Shown here piece after piece: positions 18,132 to 27,288 of a stretch of 64,000 bases of DNA. A model generated the notes under the pieces. That model had not been told where the DNA came from and made no database searches. It saw only the letters and a list, made by a program, of their open reading frames with translations. Every line of letters begins with the position of its first letter. Position 1 is the first letter of the stretch. The position numbers and the translations under genes were made by a program. Source of the stretch: G963676655 sp963676655 (GTDB lineage: Bacteria > Verrucomicrobiota > Lentisphaeria > Victivallales > Victivallaceae); contig CAXXKX010000005.1 in assembly GCA_963676655.2 (NCBI GenBank), positions 682,001-746,000 of the forward strand, in the 5' to 3' direction.

Positions 18132-19148
18132 TTATATTTTGAAAACGGTATCTCTAAGGACCAATTTCGGTTCAATCCATTTTTCAGCGGTAATGTTCGC
18201 ATGTTTATTCATGCGCTGTTCCAAAATTTTAAAAGCCGCTCCCAGCATGGCACTGATATCACGCTGAATAGATGAGACATGCGGAAACATCGACGTGGCT
18301 TCCCAGGCGGCCCCGATACCGACAACGCTTAGATCTTCGGGAATATTAAAGCCCTGCCGGTAAGCGAAGTTAATGATATTCCGCGAAGCACCCATCCCGG
18401 CGCAAACTACTGCGGTCGGACGCGTTTTCCGATGCATAATTTTATCCAGCCATTCAAACTTCAACCGCGCTTCATCGGGGTTCGGGAAATCTTTAAATAT
18501 CCACTCATCTGAAGTAACCATCGAAAACAGATCTACTCCCTGGGTAAAGCCGCGATGCACAAGGTTGTGAATATCAAAATGCAGCGGGCCGACATGAAGC
18601 GCGACATTGACATGTCCCTGCTCCCGAAGGTATTTCAACGCATTCATGACTCCTTTGACAAAATCCGTCCTTACACTGTAATCAAACGGTTCTTCGAATT
18701 TGACAAACGGGAATTCCGGATGGGTCGCCACCCAGTTTTTGTAACGAGTCTGACGCTCAAGAAAATATCCGGCGGAAATCACCCCGCCGACAAACCCGGA
18801 AGACAGAATATCCGGCACCTTGTCCACTCCGTAGGGATCACAAAATTCAATATGGTAATTTTTTCCACCGGCTTCACAATACCTGATAAATTCAACGACC
18901 AGTTCGGTCATGACCCCTGATCCGGGAATACTCTCAGGCACGTCATTGATAACCAGCCCAATCGCGTCTTTTTCCTTGGATTTAAGCATTTGCGCCAGAG
19001 TGTTGGGCTGATACTTCAATCGCTCCGCAATTTGCAGAATTTCGCGTCTTTTGGCTTTGCTTACCCGGCCGGTTCCGTTAATCGCGGCTGATACCGTAAC
19101 CGCGGAAACTCCCGCCTGCTTGGCTATGTCTTTAAGTCCAACTTTCAC
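18132..19148 (-). CDS. LacI-family transcriptional regulator
   Basis: A 338-residue repressor-type protein. The N-terminal helix-turn-helix and hinge read LKDIAKQAGVSAVTVSAAIN and ERLKYQPNTLAQMLKS; the rest is a periplasmic-binding-protein-like sugar sensor. It starts with GTG at 19148, supported by AGGAAG about 7 nt upstream. First gene of a four-gene minus-strand operon (LacI, prepilin-like, beta-helix, GH42-like). The palindrome TTAACGTTAA at 19174-19183, 25 bp upstream of the start, is a suitable operator, so it probably autoregulates the operon in response to a sugar. Confidence 0.92.
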   Translation of the reverse strand: MKVGLKDIAKQAGVSAVTVSAAINGTGRVSKAKRREILQIAERLKYQPNTLAQMLKSKEKDAIGLVINDVPESIPGSGVMTELVVEFIRYCEAGGKNYHIEFCDPYGVDKVPDILSSGFVGGVISAGYFLERQTRYKNWVATHPEFPFVKFEEPFDYSVRTDFVKGVMNALKYLREQGHVNVALHVGPLHFDIHNLVHRGFTQGVDLFSMVTSDEWIFKDFPNPDEARLKFEWLDKIMHRKTRPTAVVCAGMGASRNIINFAYRQGFNIPEDLSVVGIGAAWEATSMFPHVSSIQRDISAMLGAAFKILEQRMNKHANITAEKWIEPKLVLRDTVFKI

Positions 19149-19502
19149 CGGATTGCTTCCTATTTAATTTGCCTTAACGTTAAACCAATTATACAGGACG
19201 ATAAACCGTATGTCAATACCTGAAATCAACAAAAACGCAATTTTTTTATCGCTGTTCACACAAAATGGTAGCAAATTTGATTAAACGTTAATGCAAAAGA
19301 ACAGTAAATGAACTTCGGGAGCAATTTGATACAGACCGGCTCTTTGGTGTCTTTGCTTTGACTTCTATCATAAAATCATTGATAAAATCAGGGAATTTAA
19401 CTTAAAGATGATCAAGATGTTGATATTGACGTTCATGTTATGCCCGGCTTAAACCTTAAGCTTTAAGCCTTAAGCCGGGTTTCGGGTAAGGCCCGCCTTT
19501 GT
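19149..19502. promoter_or_regulatory. Control region of the LacI operon; no gene
   Basis: This 354-bp stretch has no credible gene. TTAACGTTAA (19174-19183) is a perfect CG-centred palindrome of LacI-operator type, and a related AACGTT core lies in ATTAAACGTTAAT (19280-19292), about 108 bp away, so looping is possible. CCCGGCTTAA (19443-19452) pairs with TTAAGCCGGG (19470-19479), a strong hairpin just past the rhamnosidase stop; no clear T-tract follows on the minus strand. Confidence 0.5.
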
Positions 19503-21986
19503 TTATACTTTGAACGACCAGTTACCGGGAGTCAATACTTCGGTTTTATCAGGCAGGACCAGTTGAGCACGGGTGTTATGGGGAATGGTTACTTTGACCA
19601 GCACGCCGCTTTCGGTCCTGAGCCATGAACTCTTTATCAGACCGCGGGGCGCGGAATACTCAGCGGCAAAATGATCCAGATCAGCCGGAAAATACGGCTT
19701 AATGGTCAATTCGGCAAACCCCGGCGCATCAGGATTCGGCACTATCCCGGCCAAATACTGATACATCCAGGCGCTGATATCACCGAACATAATGTGATTA
19801 AGCGAACCGCCTTCTCCGCCCCAACTTTCCCACAGGGTGGTTGCGCCTTTTTTGATCCAATAGGCCCATCCGGGATATTCCGGCTGAGTCAGGATTTTAT
19901 ATGCGGTTTCCACATAACCGTTATCCGCCAGCGCGCGGGGAACGTATTTCGCGCCGAGAATGCCGAAATCAACTTTATAGTCAAAATCAATTACCGCGTC
20001 ATTGAGTTTTTGCGCAACTTTCGCCTTTTCGGAATCCTCAACCAGTCCCTGGTAAAGCGCGCAGCCGAGCGTGGTCTGGCCGCCTTCGTGATAAAGGCCG
20101 TCGCCTTTGTAATATTTCGCGTTGAAAGATTTTTTTATCTCAGCGGCAAGTGCAGTATACTTCTGACAATCGTCAGTCCGACCGGTAAGTTCGGCAAATT
20201 TCGCCAGTATCACCGTATCGATATAGTAATACCCGGTCGAGGTGATTTCCACCGGAACAATTCGTTCCCGGTCCCAGTGGCACCAGTCGCCAAGGCCGAA
20301 AGACACCAGATTATCCGTCGCCATCCGACTGCAGTAATCGACATAGCGCCGCATGCCTTCGTAATGTTTTTCTATCGCGGACGTATCGCCGGTGTAAACA
20401 TAAATATACCACGGAATCAGAATAAATACACTGTCCCAGGCCGGGCCGCTGCCCCAATTATAGCCCCAACCGCTGCTTGGAACGATTCCCGGCAGCTGAC
20501 CGCTCGGACGCTGCGCGTCGGCGATTGAATCAATCCACTGACGATATGCGGTTGCGGCGTCACTGTTGAATAAACCGGTTTCCGCCGCAAGCTGGGCGTC
20601 TCCGGTCCAGCCGTTTTTCTCCCGGTGCGGACAATCGGTCGGAATTCCGGTAAAGTTGCCGAGATACGACCATTCGGTACAGCGCTGCAACCGGTTCAGA
20701 ACCTCACTGGAAGACGAAATAACCCCGATTCTGGTAAACGTCGTACAGACAAACCGGCCTTCAAGAGCCTCTATTTTCACCCCTTCACTAAGACAGCCTA
20801 CCTGCACATAGCGGAAACCGTGATAAGTAAAACGCGGCTCCCAGACCTCCTGCCCTTCGCCGTTCAAAATATATCGATCAGTCTGACAGTCCCCGGCAAA
20901 GATGAACCGGTCGATATTTTCCTGATCAAGCTCTTTTTCATCGGTCAGCTTTTCAGCGTATTTGAAAACCAGTTCCGACCCGGCCGGTCCGGTTACGGTC
21001 ACTCTAATCCAACCGGTCATCGACTGCCCGATATCAAATACCACGTCACCGTTCGGCAAATCCCATGAATCTATATACGGCAGCGTCCGATTCACCTTGC
21101 AAGGCGGCATATTTTGCGCCTGCATAGTACCACCGGGTTCATTACAGATCGCGGCATTGAGCGCGTCGGTCCGCCCTACCCTGGCGTCATAAGTTTCGCC
21201 ATTACGCAAAGCATCAAACCTGATCGGCCCTTCGGAAACCAGCCATGATGTATCGCTGACCACTTCCACTTTGCCGTCGACTTCCAACTGCAGCAGCAGT
21301 TTCGGGAAATCGCGCCAGGAAGCCTTGTCAAAATGCCAGGTTTCCTCAGTCTGGCAATTGTACCAGCCATTACCCAGCACTACTTCCAGTTCATTTTCAC
21401 CCTGCTTCAGCATGTCGGTAACATCGTAGGTCAGATACCTGACCCGCTTGTCATAAATCGTCACAACCGGGTCCAGGACATGATCTCCGACCTTCTTCCG
21501 GTTTATATATAATTCATAATAACCGAGACCGCAGATATAGACTCTGGCCTCGCCGCCGGCACCATGGATAAAAGATTTCCGGAAATACGGCGCCGGTTTA
21601 CTTTCTACCCGCCAGTTGTTTAAAACCTGATTAGGCGCCCCGATCCAATATCCCTGCCAGTCAGTCAACTCCAGCAACCCCATTTCCCAGGTGGCAGTAT
21701 CACTGGTATTGCTCTTGCCGGCTTCATTCCAAACCTGGACTTTCCAGTTAATTTTCTGTCTGGACTGCAACTGTTCCCCGGCATATTTTACCTGGGTGGA
21801 ACAGGGCGATTCAACCCGGCCACTGTCCCACATAACGGTTTTATCCGCCAGTTCGACCTTGATCCGATAAGCCGTCTGGAAAAACGGTTTATCGCTCTCG
21901 ATTTGCCAGCTTAACGCCGGAGCGGGAACATCCAGCCCGATCGGGTTGACGTTCATTTCACAGGTTAAATCAGTAACTTTAAACAT
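19503..21986 (-). CDS. Alpha-L-rhamnosidase, GH78 family
   Basis: An 827-residue enzyme that releases terminal alpha-L-rhamnose. Domain order follows GH78: N-terminal beta-sandwiches (ending RKSFIHGAGGEARVYICGLG and YLTYDVTDMLKQGENELEV), then an (alpha/alpha)6 barrel with the signature TDCPHREKNGWTGDAQ (~445-462), GLGDWCHWD (~565) and TTLWESWGGEGG (~715), and a C-terminal beta domain. Catalytic acidic residues lie in these motifs. No signal peptide is visible, so it likely acts on imported oligosaccharides. The 116-bp repeat copy 2 lies directly upstream of its ribosome site, and an FAD oxidoreductase gene precedes it on the same strand. Confidence 0.93.
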   Translation of the reverse strand: MFKVTDLTCEMNVNPIGLDVPAPALSWQIESDKPFFQTAYRIKVELADKTVMWDSGRVESPCSTQVKYAGEQLQSRQKINWKVQVWNEAGKSNTSDTATWEMGLLELTDWQGYWIGAPNQVLNNWRVESKPAPYFRKSFIHGAGGEARVYICGLGYYELYINRKKVGDHVLDPVVTIYDKRVRYLTYDVTDMLKQGENELEVVLGNGWYNCQTEETWHFDKASWRDFPKLLLQLEVDGKVEVVSDTSWLVSEGPIRFDALRNGETYDARVGRTDALNAAICNEPGGTMQAQNMPPCKVNRTLPYIDSWDLPNGDVVFDIGQSMTGWIRVTVTGPAGSELVFKYAEKLTDEKELDQENIDRFIFAGDCQTDRYILNGEGQEVWEPRFTYHGFRYVQVGCLSEGVKIEALEGRFVCTTFTRIGVISSSSEVLNRLQRCTEWSYLGNFTGIPTDCPHREKNGWTGDAQLAAETGLFNSDAATAYRQWIDSIADAQRPSGQLPGIVPSSGWGYNWGSGPAWDSVFILIPWYIYVYTGDTSAIEKHYEGMRRYVDYCSRMATDNLVSFGLGDWCHWDRERIVPVEITSTGYYYIDTVILAKFAELTGRTDDCQKYTALAAEIKKSFNAKYYKGDGLYHEGGQTTLGCALYQGLVEDSEKAKVAQKLNDAVIDFDYKVDFGILGAKYVPRALADNGYVETAYKILTQPEYPGWAYWIKKGATTLWESWGGEGGSLNHIMFGDISAWMYQYLAGIVPNPDAPGFAELTIKPYFPADLDHFAAEYSAPRGLIKSSWLRTESGVLVKVTIPHNTRAQLVLPDKTEVLTPGNWSFKV

Positions 21987-21999
21987 TTGCTCTCTTTCA

Positions 22000-22115
22000 T
22001 TTATTGTCCGTACGACGGACGGCGTTAGTACCGCTTCAAACTCCAGTCGCTAAGGCTACTTACGGAAGCGGAAGTTAAATATATCGGGTTTAATACCCCG
22101 CCACTTGGGGCGTTC
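22000..22115. repeat. 116-bp dispersed repeat, copy 2
   Basis: Same sequence as 12296-12411 with four substitutions, in the same orientation. Here it sits 14 bp upstream of the rhamnosidase start on the minus strand and would be part of that gene's leader if transcription starts further upstream. Confidence 0.9.
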
Positions 22116-22133
22116 TTGAAAAATAATTTTCCA

Positions 22134-22224
22134 CCACTCTCAACTCACCACTCACCACTCCCCACTCATCACTCATCACTCACCACTCACCACTCTCAAC
22201 TCACCACTCATCACTCATCATTCC
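22134..22224. repeat. Heptanucleotide tandem array (13 units)
   Basis: Thirteen consecutive 7-mers of consensus CCACTCA (variants TCACTCA, CAACTCA, CCACTCT, CCACTCC). The final unit overlaps the stop codon of the FAD oxidoreductase (stop at 22218-22220). The array lies between that gene and the 116-bp repeat. Confidence 0.95.
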
Positions 22225-23483
22225 GGAACAATCGCACCATGCCTAACCAAAAGTTGCTTTATTTCATTAATATTCAGATCAATCGGGGTGCTCTCGTTCA
22301 TAGCCGCCAAAGCCGCCACCGCTCCGGCCGCCTGCCCCATCGCCATCGACGCGGCTTGAACCCGCAAAGCGGAATTGGCCATCTGGTCGCTTGATACACA
22401 GCGCCCGGCCGCCAGCAACCGCTTGCTGCCCTGCGGGATAAGCGCCCGCAAAGGCACCGTCGGCACCACTCCTTTTTCCAGTTGCGTACACAACAGCCCG
22501 TCGGCGGTATTCAAGTGTAAATCTATCGGGTAAAACGCATAGCAAAGCGAATCAGGCCAGACACGGCCGGTTGAATAATCTTCAGCGGTGATTGTTTCTT
22601 CGCCCATAATTACCGCTGTTTCCCGAATGCCGCATTCAGGTGCAAGATACTCGATTGTCAGTTTATCCAGACCGGGAAATTGTTTAAGAAAACGGAATAT
22701 TCGCAATACGGTTTGACGCGCCGTGACTTCAACCTGAGTTTTGTCTTTACTTGAAGACGCGTCAGCAATTGGAACGTGAATACAGTTTTCACCGTGATTC
22801 CCCAGCAGGTTTCGCATGGAATGAGACATCCCGGTATCGGTATGTTTCATCTCGCCCCTTGCTTCGGCCTGACGATACGCCTCTTCGATAACATCTGTAT
22901 CCAGCGAATCAAAATCATAACCGCCGAATCTGACCATCGGGGTTGCCGGTTGTTTCTCCTGACTGCGAATTAAGCTATATCCGGCCATTTCCACCGCATT
23001 GGCATCACCAGAAGCGTCGATCATTACCTTGCAAGAAAAATTCCGCAATCCGAGTTTGGTTGCCACATCAACTTTTATGCAGTCCGATTCTTCTCGCACC
23101 GCAAAAGGCGTAGCATGATACAAAACCTCGACTCCGGCGTCCACAAAAGCTTCATCCAAAAGGCATGCGAACAGCCGACCATTGATTTTGACCTGCAATT
23201 TCCAGTGCCGCAGATCGTAACGGCTGAAATCCGGCATTGCTCCGCCTTCTTCACGCACACAGCGCTCGACAAGTTCCCAGCCGATGCCGGCAATGACCTG
23301 TTTACCCCAGGCATGAAACAAACCCGGAAAGTCAACGCCGCCCATTGTTATTGTTCCGCCAGGCATACTGTTTTTCTCGATCAGGAGAGTTTTCGCCCCG
23401 GCCCGGGCCGCCTGAATCGCCGCCGGAAAACCAGCCGTCCCGGCCCCGACAACAATTACGTCATAAATCTCATTATCAGGCAT
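22218..23483 (-). CDS. FAD-dependent oxidoreductase
   Basis: A ~421-residue flavoprotein. The dinucleotide-binding motif is VIVVGAGTAGFPAAIQAARAG near the N-terminus, followed by LLIEKNSMPGGTITMGGV, as in the FAD-dependent oxidoreductase family PF12831 common next to glycan genes in PVC bacteria. The C-terminal LLAAGRCVSSDQMANSALR and AMGQAAGAVAALAA complete the FAD-binding fold. The ATG at 23483 is chosen; a GTG three codons earlier is possible. No signal peptide. Its reaction is unknown. The last codon and stop lie in a heptanucleotide array. Confidence 0.85.
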   Translation of the reverse strand: MPDNEIYDVIVVGAGTAGFPAAIQAARAGAKTLLIEKNSMPGGTITMGGVDFPGLFHAWGKQVIAGIGWELVERCVREEGGAMPDFSRYDLRHWKLQVKINGRLFACLLDEAFVDAGVEVLYHATPFAVREESDCIKVDVATKLGLRNFSCKVMIDASGDANAVEMAGYSLIRSQEKQPATPMVRFGGYDFDSLDTDVIEEAYRQAEARGEMKHTDTGMSHSMRNLLGNHGENCIHVPIADASSSKDKTQVEVTARQTVLRIFRFLKQFPGLDKLTIEYLAPECGIRETAVIMGEETITAEDYSTGRVWPDSLCYAFYPIDLHLNTADGLLCTQLEKGVVPTVPLRALIPQGSKRLLAAGRCVSSDQMANSALRVQAASMAMGQAAGAVAALAAMNESTPIDLNINEIKQLLVRHGAIVPE

Positions 23484-23492
23484 ACCATCCAC

Positions 23493-24067
23493 ACCAATAA
23501 TTAATTAAAAATGCTACTCTACAGTCACATATACCATTTTCAAGAAGAAAACCGGTAAATTGCCAACAAAATAGGCTGAGAATGCGGGCCCCGGATTACG
23601 CAGATAAATACAAAGCAACCATTCCACAAAAATTCATGTATTAAGTTGCTTGAGAGTAGTTATTAAACTACAAAAGATGTGGGTGCGCTAATGATATAAT
23701 GTACCATCTATTACATCTGACTCCAGCTCACAGTTCTCAATTTTCAGGTTTAAGTTATTTATTTTTTGTTATATTTTTTTGACAAAGCAGTTGCTGTGTA
23801 TTTAAAGCTCAATCAAGTCGGTGGCATGCTGGAGGGCGAGAGTCCCTCGAGCCGCCCGGCAGCGAGGCATGTCCGGCTCGAGGGACTCTCGCCCTCCAAG
23901 GCTGAACAACCTGGCCTGTAATATGGGAAAAGATCAATTTTGTTGCCAGGCAAGCGGATGTTTTAACATCAAATAACATCATATCATCAGCGCACCCAAA
24001 GAAGTTTGTGATCTTAAAAGAGAATAAGTTTATCCGTTTTGTTAGATTTGAGCGCCCAACTCCCCAC
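23493..24067. other. Gene-free region with a 25-bp palindrome
   Basis: No credible coding frame is seen. The main structure is an inverted repeat: a 24-bp arm at 23832-23855 beginning GGAGGGCGAGAGTCCC is the exact reverse complement of 23875-23898, with an extra T/A pair outside and a 19-nt GC-rich loop. Flanking DNA is AT-rich. The style is that of REP-like single-copy palindromes. At 24057-24070 two heptanucleotide units (CAACTCC, CCACTCA) overlap the stop of the lipoprotein gene. Confidence 0.8.
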
Positions 24068-24658
24068 TCATTCCTTAACCGATTTAGCGTTTTTGATCGC
24101 TTCTCTGGCTTCTTTCGCGATACGGTCGAGGCCTTCTAACCGGACATAGGTGACCGCAATAGTATGGAAACTCGGATCTTTCGCCGTTTTGTTTACCAAA
24201 TCATCGATTTGCTTCACAGACATTTTTCCGAAAACCGGAACATCCTTTATTATCTCACCCGGCATTTTGCCGCTTTTAATCAATTCCCGGAATTTTTCCA
24301 TATCAAGCAACATTAAATAACCAAAATCATTCTCCACCTTGACCACCGTCCACAAATAGAAACCTTTGGATTCATCTTTCATACTGGCGACAGTTGCACC
24401 CTTTACGTTTCTAAGGAAAACTTTATATGGACCTTTTTTCTTTTCGTTGCCGATAAAGTAAACGGTTAGAACTCCTTTATCAGCCTCCGCTACCTTGACC
24501 TCGATAATCGACTTATCAGTAACCCAGTGGCCGTTCCAGACCTCAGGCTTCGCGACCTGCGGTTTATTTCCCATAATCTCTTTTGACCCGACAACCGGAC
24601 ATCCGGTCAGCACGAGACACGCCATAACAGCCATTCCTGCCAACAGTAAATTACGCAT
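24068..24658 (-). CDS. Lipoprotein of unknown function
   Basis: A 196-residue protein with a type II signal peptide: MRNLLLAGMAVMACLVLTGC, acylated Cys20. AAGGAGG ribosome site upstream. The mature part is about 175 residues of beta-rich then helical sequence (VWNGHWVTDKSIIEVKVAEA; ending with charged helices KEAREAIKNAKSVKE). I do not recognise a family. It stands alone between the FAD oxidoreductase and a sulfatase on the same strand. Its stop codon lies in a heptanucleotide unit. Confidence 0.85.
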   Translation of the reverse strand: MRNLLLAGMAVMACLVLTGCPVVGSKEIMGNKPQVAKPEVWNGHWVTDKSIIEVKVAEADKGVLTVYFIGNEKKKGPYKVFLRNVKGATVASMKDESKGFYLWTVVKVENDFGYLMLLDMEKFRELIKSGKMPGEIIKDVPVFGKMSVKQIDDLVNKTAKDPSFHTIAVTYVRLEGLDRIAKEAREAIKNAKSVKE

Positions 24659-24683
24659 AACAACCTCCTTATTGACTTAAAAT

Positions 24684-24725
24684 GAACATCCAACATCGAA
24701 CATTGAACTTTTAACATCGAATGAA
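24684..24725. repeat. Heptanucleotide tandem array of a second type
   Basis: Units GAACATC, CAACATC, GAACATT, GAACTTT, TAACATC, then a degenerate GAATGAA. Located between the lipoprotein start and the 3' end of the sulfatase. Confidence 0.85.
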
Positions 24726-24812
24726 AATTCTTTGGAATATCAAATATGAAATACATCCACCAGCTATCAATATACGTGGCCGCTTAATTTATTGCAACAA
24801 TAAATATATGAT

Positions 24813-26246
24813 TTAATCCAAAGGATTAAGGTCGGCGTCGCGCCAGGGTTTCCAGTCGGGATTGGACTTTGGTTTTATGGCGTGGACCTCGTCCTGCCAG
24901 GCATGAAGTTCGACGAGCATCGAGTCAACCCGTTCAGGATACTGTTCCGACAAATCATTGTCCTCGCTAATGTCTTCTTTCAGGTTGAAAAGTTTGATTT
25001 CTCCTTCAAAAAATTCTATCAGCTTCCAGTCACCCTTGCGAACTGAACAACCAGGCGTTCCCCCTTGGTTAGCGTAATGCGGAAAGTGCCAGAAAATTGA
25101 ACCGCGGTCAGAATCCTCACCATTGATCACCGGCATAAAACTTTTACCGTCAACATGCTGTTGCGGCTCCAGCGGCAACCCGCAGGCCTCCAGCAGGGTC
25201 GGATAGAAATCAGGACTGGTAATTACCGCATCGGTTGTCGTGCCGGGTTTTATTTTGTCGGGCCAGCGCAACAGCATTGGTTCCCGGGTTCCGCCTTCAT
25301 ACATCCAGCCCTTGCCTTCGGACAACGGGGCGTTGCAGGTTGGAGAACCTTCAGCGGTGCTGAGACCGCCGTTATCCGATGTAAAGATAACGATTGTATT
25401 GTCCGCAATACCTTTTGCGTCAAGCGCATCAAGAATCTTACCAACGTTTTCATCTAGGTGTTCAATCATCGCCGCGTATACCGGATTAGACTGAATGATC
25501 CGACGTTGAATACGCATATTCTTCTTGTGTTCGGAGGGAAACCAGTCTCCCTCGACCAACGCTTCAATCTTATCCAGACCGAGCGCTTTGGCTTTGGCCT
25601 CGTACTTGGCAATCTTTTCCGGCTTGGCCTGAACCGGGGTATGAACCGAATAAAACCACATATTCATATAAAACGGGGTTCCGTCGGAATTCATAATCAA
25701 CTCAGCCGCTTCGTCGCCAAGACGGTCGGTCAAATAATCATCGCCCTCTTTCGGCTCGATTGTCGGTATTTCCCAGGGTTGGAAATAATGTCCGCTGCCG
25801 GATGGATGCCCCATGTGGCAACCGCCAATATTGATATCGAAGCCATGATTTCCCGGCCAGTATTCTTCACTGCCCATATGCCATTTACCAAGATGCCAGG
25901 TGGCGTAACCATGCTGTTTAAAAGCAGAGGCCATTGATTTTTCATCCGTTGAAAGATACGGCACATAAGGAACGCCAAGCAGCTTACCGCGTTCAGTCAG
26001 GCCCTGTTGATGTTCTTTGCCGCCGATATAATGGGTCAAGCCGATCCGGGCCGGATATTTTCCGCTCATGATACTGGCACGAGTCGGGGAACAGACTGGA
26101 CACGCAGCATAGGCGTCAGTAAACAGCATACCTTCTTTTGCTAGACGATCAATATTCGGGGATTCGTAATATTCGCTTCCCATACACGAAATATCTTTCC
26201 AGCCCATATCGTCAATCAGGATAAAAATAACATTGGGACTACTCAT
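24813..26246 (-). CDS. Sulfatase (type I, formylglycine-dependent)
   Basis: A 477-residue arylsulfatase-family enzyme. VIFILIDDMGWKDIS supplies the metal-binding Asp pair and CSPTRAS (Cys52) is the C-x-P-x-R site converted to formylglycine. GKWHMG and TSDNGG are further family motifs. The start has GGAG 6 nt upstream. No signal peptide is visible, so it may desulfate sugars after uptake or be exported by another route. It is divergent from the AraC gene at 26363, its likely regulator. Activation needs a sulfatase-maturing enzyme, which is not in this window. Confidence 0.93.
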   Translation of the reverse strand: MSSPNVIFILIDDMGWKDISCMGSEYYESPNIDRLAKEGMLFTDAYAACPVCSPTRASIMSGKYPARIGLTHYIGGKEHQQGLTERGKLLGVPYVPYLSTDEKSMASAFKQHGYATWHLGKWHMGSEEYWPGNHGFDINIGGCHMGHPSGSGHYFQPWEIPTIEPKEGDDYLTDRLGDEAAELIMNSDGTPFYMNMWFYSVHTPVQAKPEKIAKYEAKAKALGLDKIEALVEGDWFPSEHKKNMRIQRRIIQSNPVYAAMIEHLDENVGKILDALDAKGIADNTIVIFTSDNGGLSTAEGSPTCNAPLSEGKGWMYEGGTREPMLLRWPDKIKPGTTTDAVITSPDFYPTLLEACGLPLEPQQHVDGKSFMPVINGEDSDRGSIFWHFPHYANQGGTPGCSVRKGDWKLIEFFEGEIKLFNLKEDISEDNDLSEQYPERVDSMLVELHAWQDEVHAIKPKSNPDWKPWRDADLNPLD

Positions 26247-26274
26247 AATCTACTCCATATTTGTTCTAAATAAT

Positions 26275-26303
26275 TTGACTTGGTCTTATTATAATCATAT
26301 AAT
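26275..26303 (+). promoter_or_regulatory. Sigma-70-type promoter of the AraC gene
   Basis: TTGACT (26275-26280), 17-bp spacer, perfect TATAAT (26298-26303), in the intergenic space shared with the divergent sulfatase. Confidence 0.65.
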
Positions 26304-26362
26304 TACAACTGGTCAATGTTATTAATGCAGTTTTATTTGTCATATTTGATGGAGAATTTACA

Positions 26363-27178
26363 ATGCCGGAAAAATATTTTTCATTATCGCGCGGAACGCA
26401 ATCCGGGGCTTTCCGAATACTTCGCTGCGGGATAGTGCCACGGCGAACGGGAACGGAAAGAGATTTCGTTACCAGCGAATATGCCATGGTCTGCGTAGTT
26501 TCCGGACGGGGAGAATATCTCGACGATCAAGGCAGAAGCTGGAATTTCGAACCCGGCTGTATTATTCAACGTTTTCCGGACAAATCTCACAGTATCTGCT
26601 GGCATGAGCCGGGCTCAACTGCATTTATCGCGGCGCCACGCCCGATATTCGAACTACTCAAACTGCTTTGCGGTAATGACTTTACCTGCAGTCCAATCAT
26701 CAAAGGATACGCGCCTTCCCGGTTTTGTGAAGAATGCCGGATTATCCACCGAATGCTGGAATCAATAAATAAAAACCAGCTTATCGAAGCAGCCAATCAT
26801 ATTCAAATGGTGTTTTCAGAAATATTAACCAGCCAAACAACCGCTCCCCGGCAAAATCCTTATCTTCTAGCCCGGGTTGACAAATTCATTAATTCACATG
26901 ACTGGAACCGGATCAGCGTAACCACCCTGGCAAAAGCCTGCAATATGAATATCAACTCTTTCCGGGAAAAGTTCCGTCGGGAAACAGGTCTGCCTCCCGG
27001 ACGATATATCATTATCCGTCGAATCGATACCGCCGCGAAGCTACTACTGCAGGAAGAATTGTCCATCGGCGAGATTGCCGATTTATTGGGGTATTCCGAC
27101 ATTTATACATTTTCAAAACAGTTCCGAAAATTTCGTGGTATTTCACCTTCCGCCTACCGTCACAGCCCCGATGCCTGA
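26363..27178 (+). CDS. AraC-family transcriptional regulator
   Basis: A 271-residue regulator. N-terminal ~150 residues form a cupin-type sensor (VSGRGEYLDDQGRSWNFEPGCII). C-terminal helix-turn-helix units are around TTLAKACNMNINSFREKF and IGEIADLLGYSDIYTFSKQF, ending FRGISPSAYR. GGAG lies 8 nt upstream of the start. It is divergent from the sulfatase gene at 24.8-26.2 kb and probably controls it in response to a sulfated sugar. Confidence 0.92.
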   Translation: MPEKYFSLSRGTQSGAFRILRCGIVPRRTGTERDFVTSEYAMVCVVSGRGEYLDDQGRSWNFEPGCIIQRFPDKSHSICWHEPGSTAFIAAPRPIFELLKLLCGNDFTCSPIIKGYAPSRFCEECRIIHRMLESINKNQLIEAANHIQMVFSEILTSQTTAPRQNPYLLARVDKFINSHDWNRISVTTLAKACNMNINSFREKFRRETGLPPGRYIIIRRIDTAAKLLLQEELSIGEIADLLGYSDIYTFSKQFRKFRGISPSAYRHSPDA

Positions 27179-27288
27179 TTCCTTGCCTGCACATGAACCG
27201 GTCTGAATTTTTAATGATAATATATCATCACGTGATTTAATAAATATACATAAGAAACTTAAAAACAAATACTTAAGCAAAACACAAA

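Noticed and set aside
19671..20528. 285-codon open frame opposite the rhamnosidase
   Set aside because: Antisense to clear GH78 catalytic motifs.
23779..23805. TTGACA followed by TATTTA-like sequence as a promoter
   Set aside because: Spacing is about 14 bp and no gene follows on that strand.
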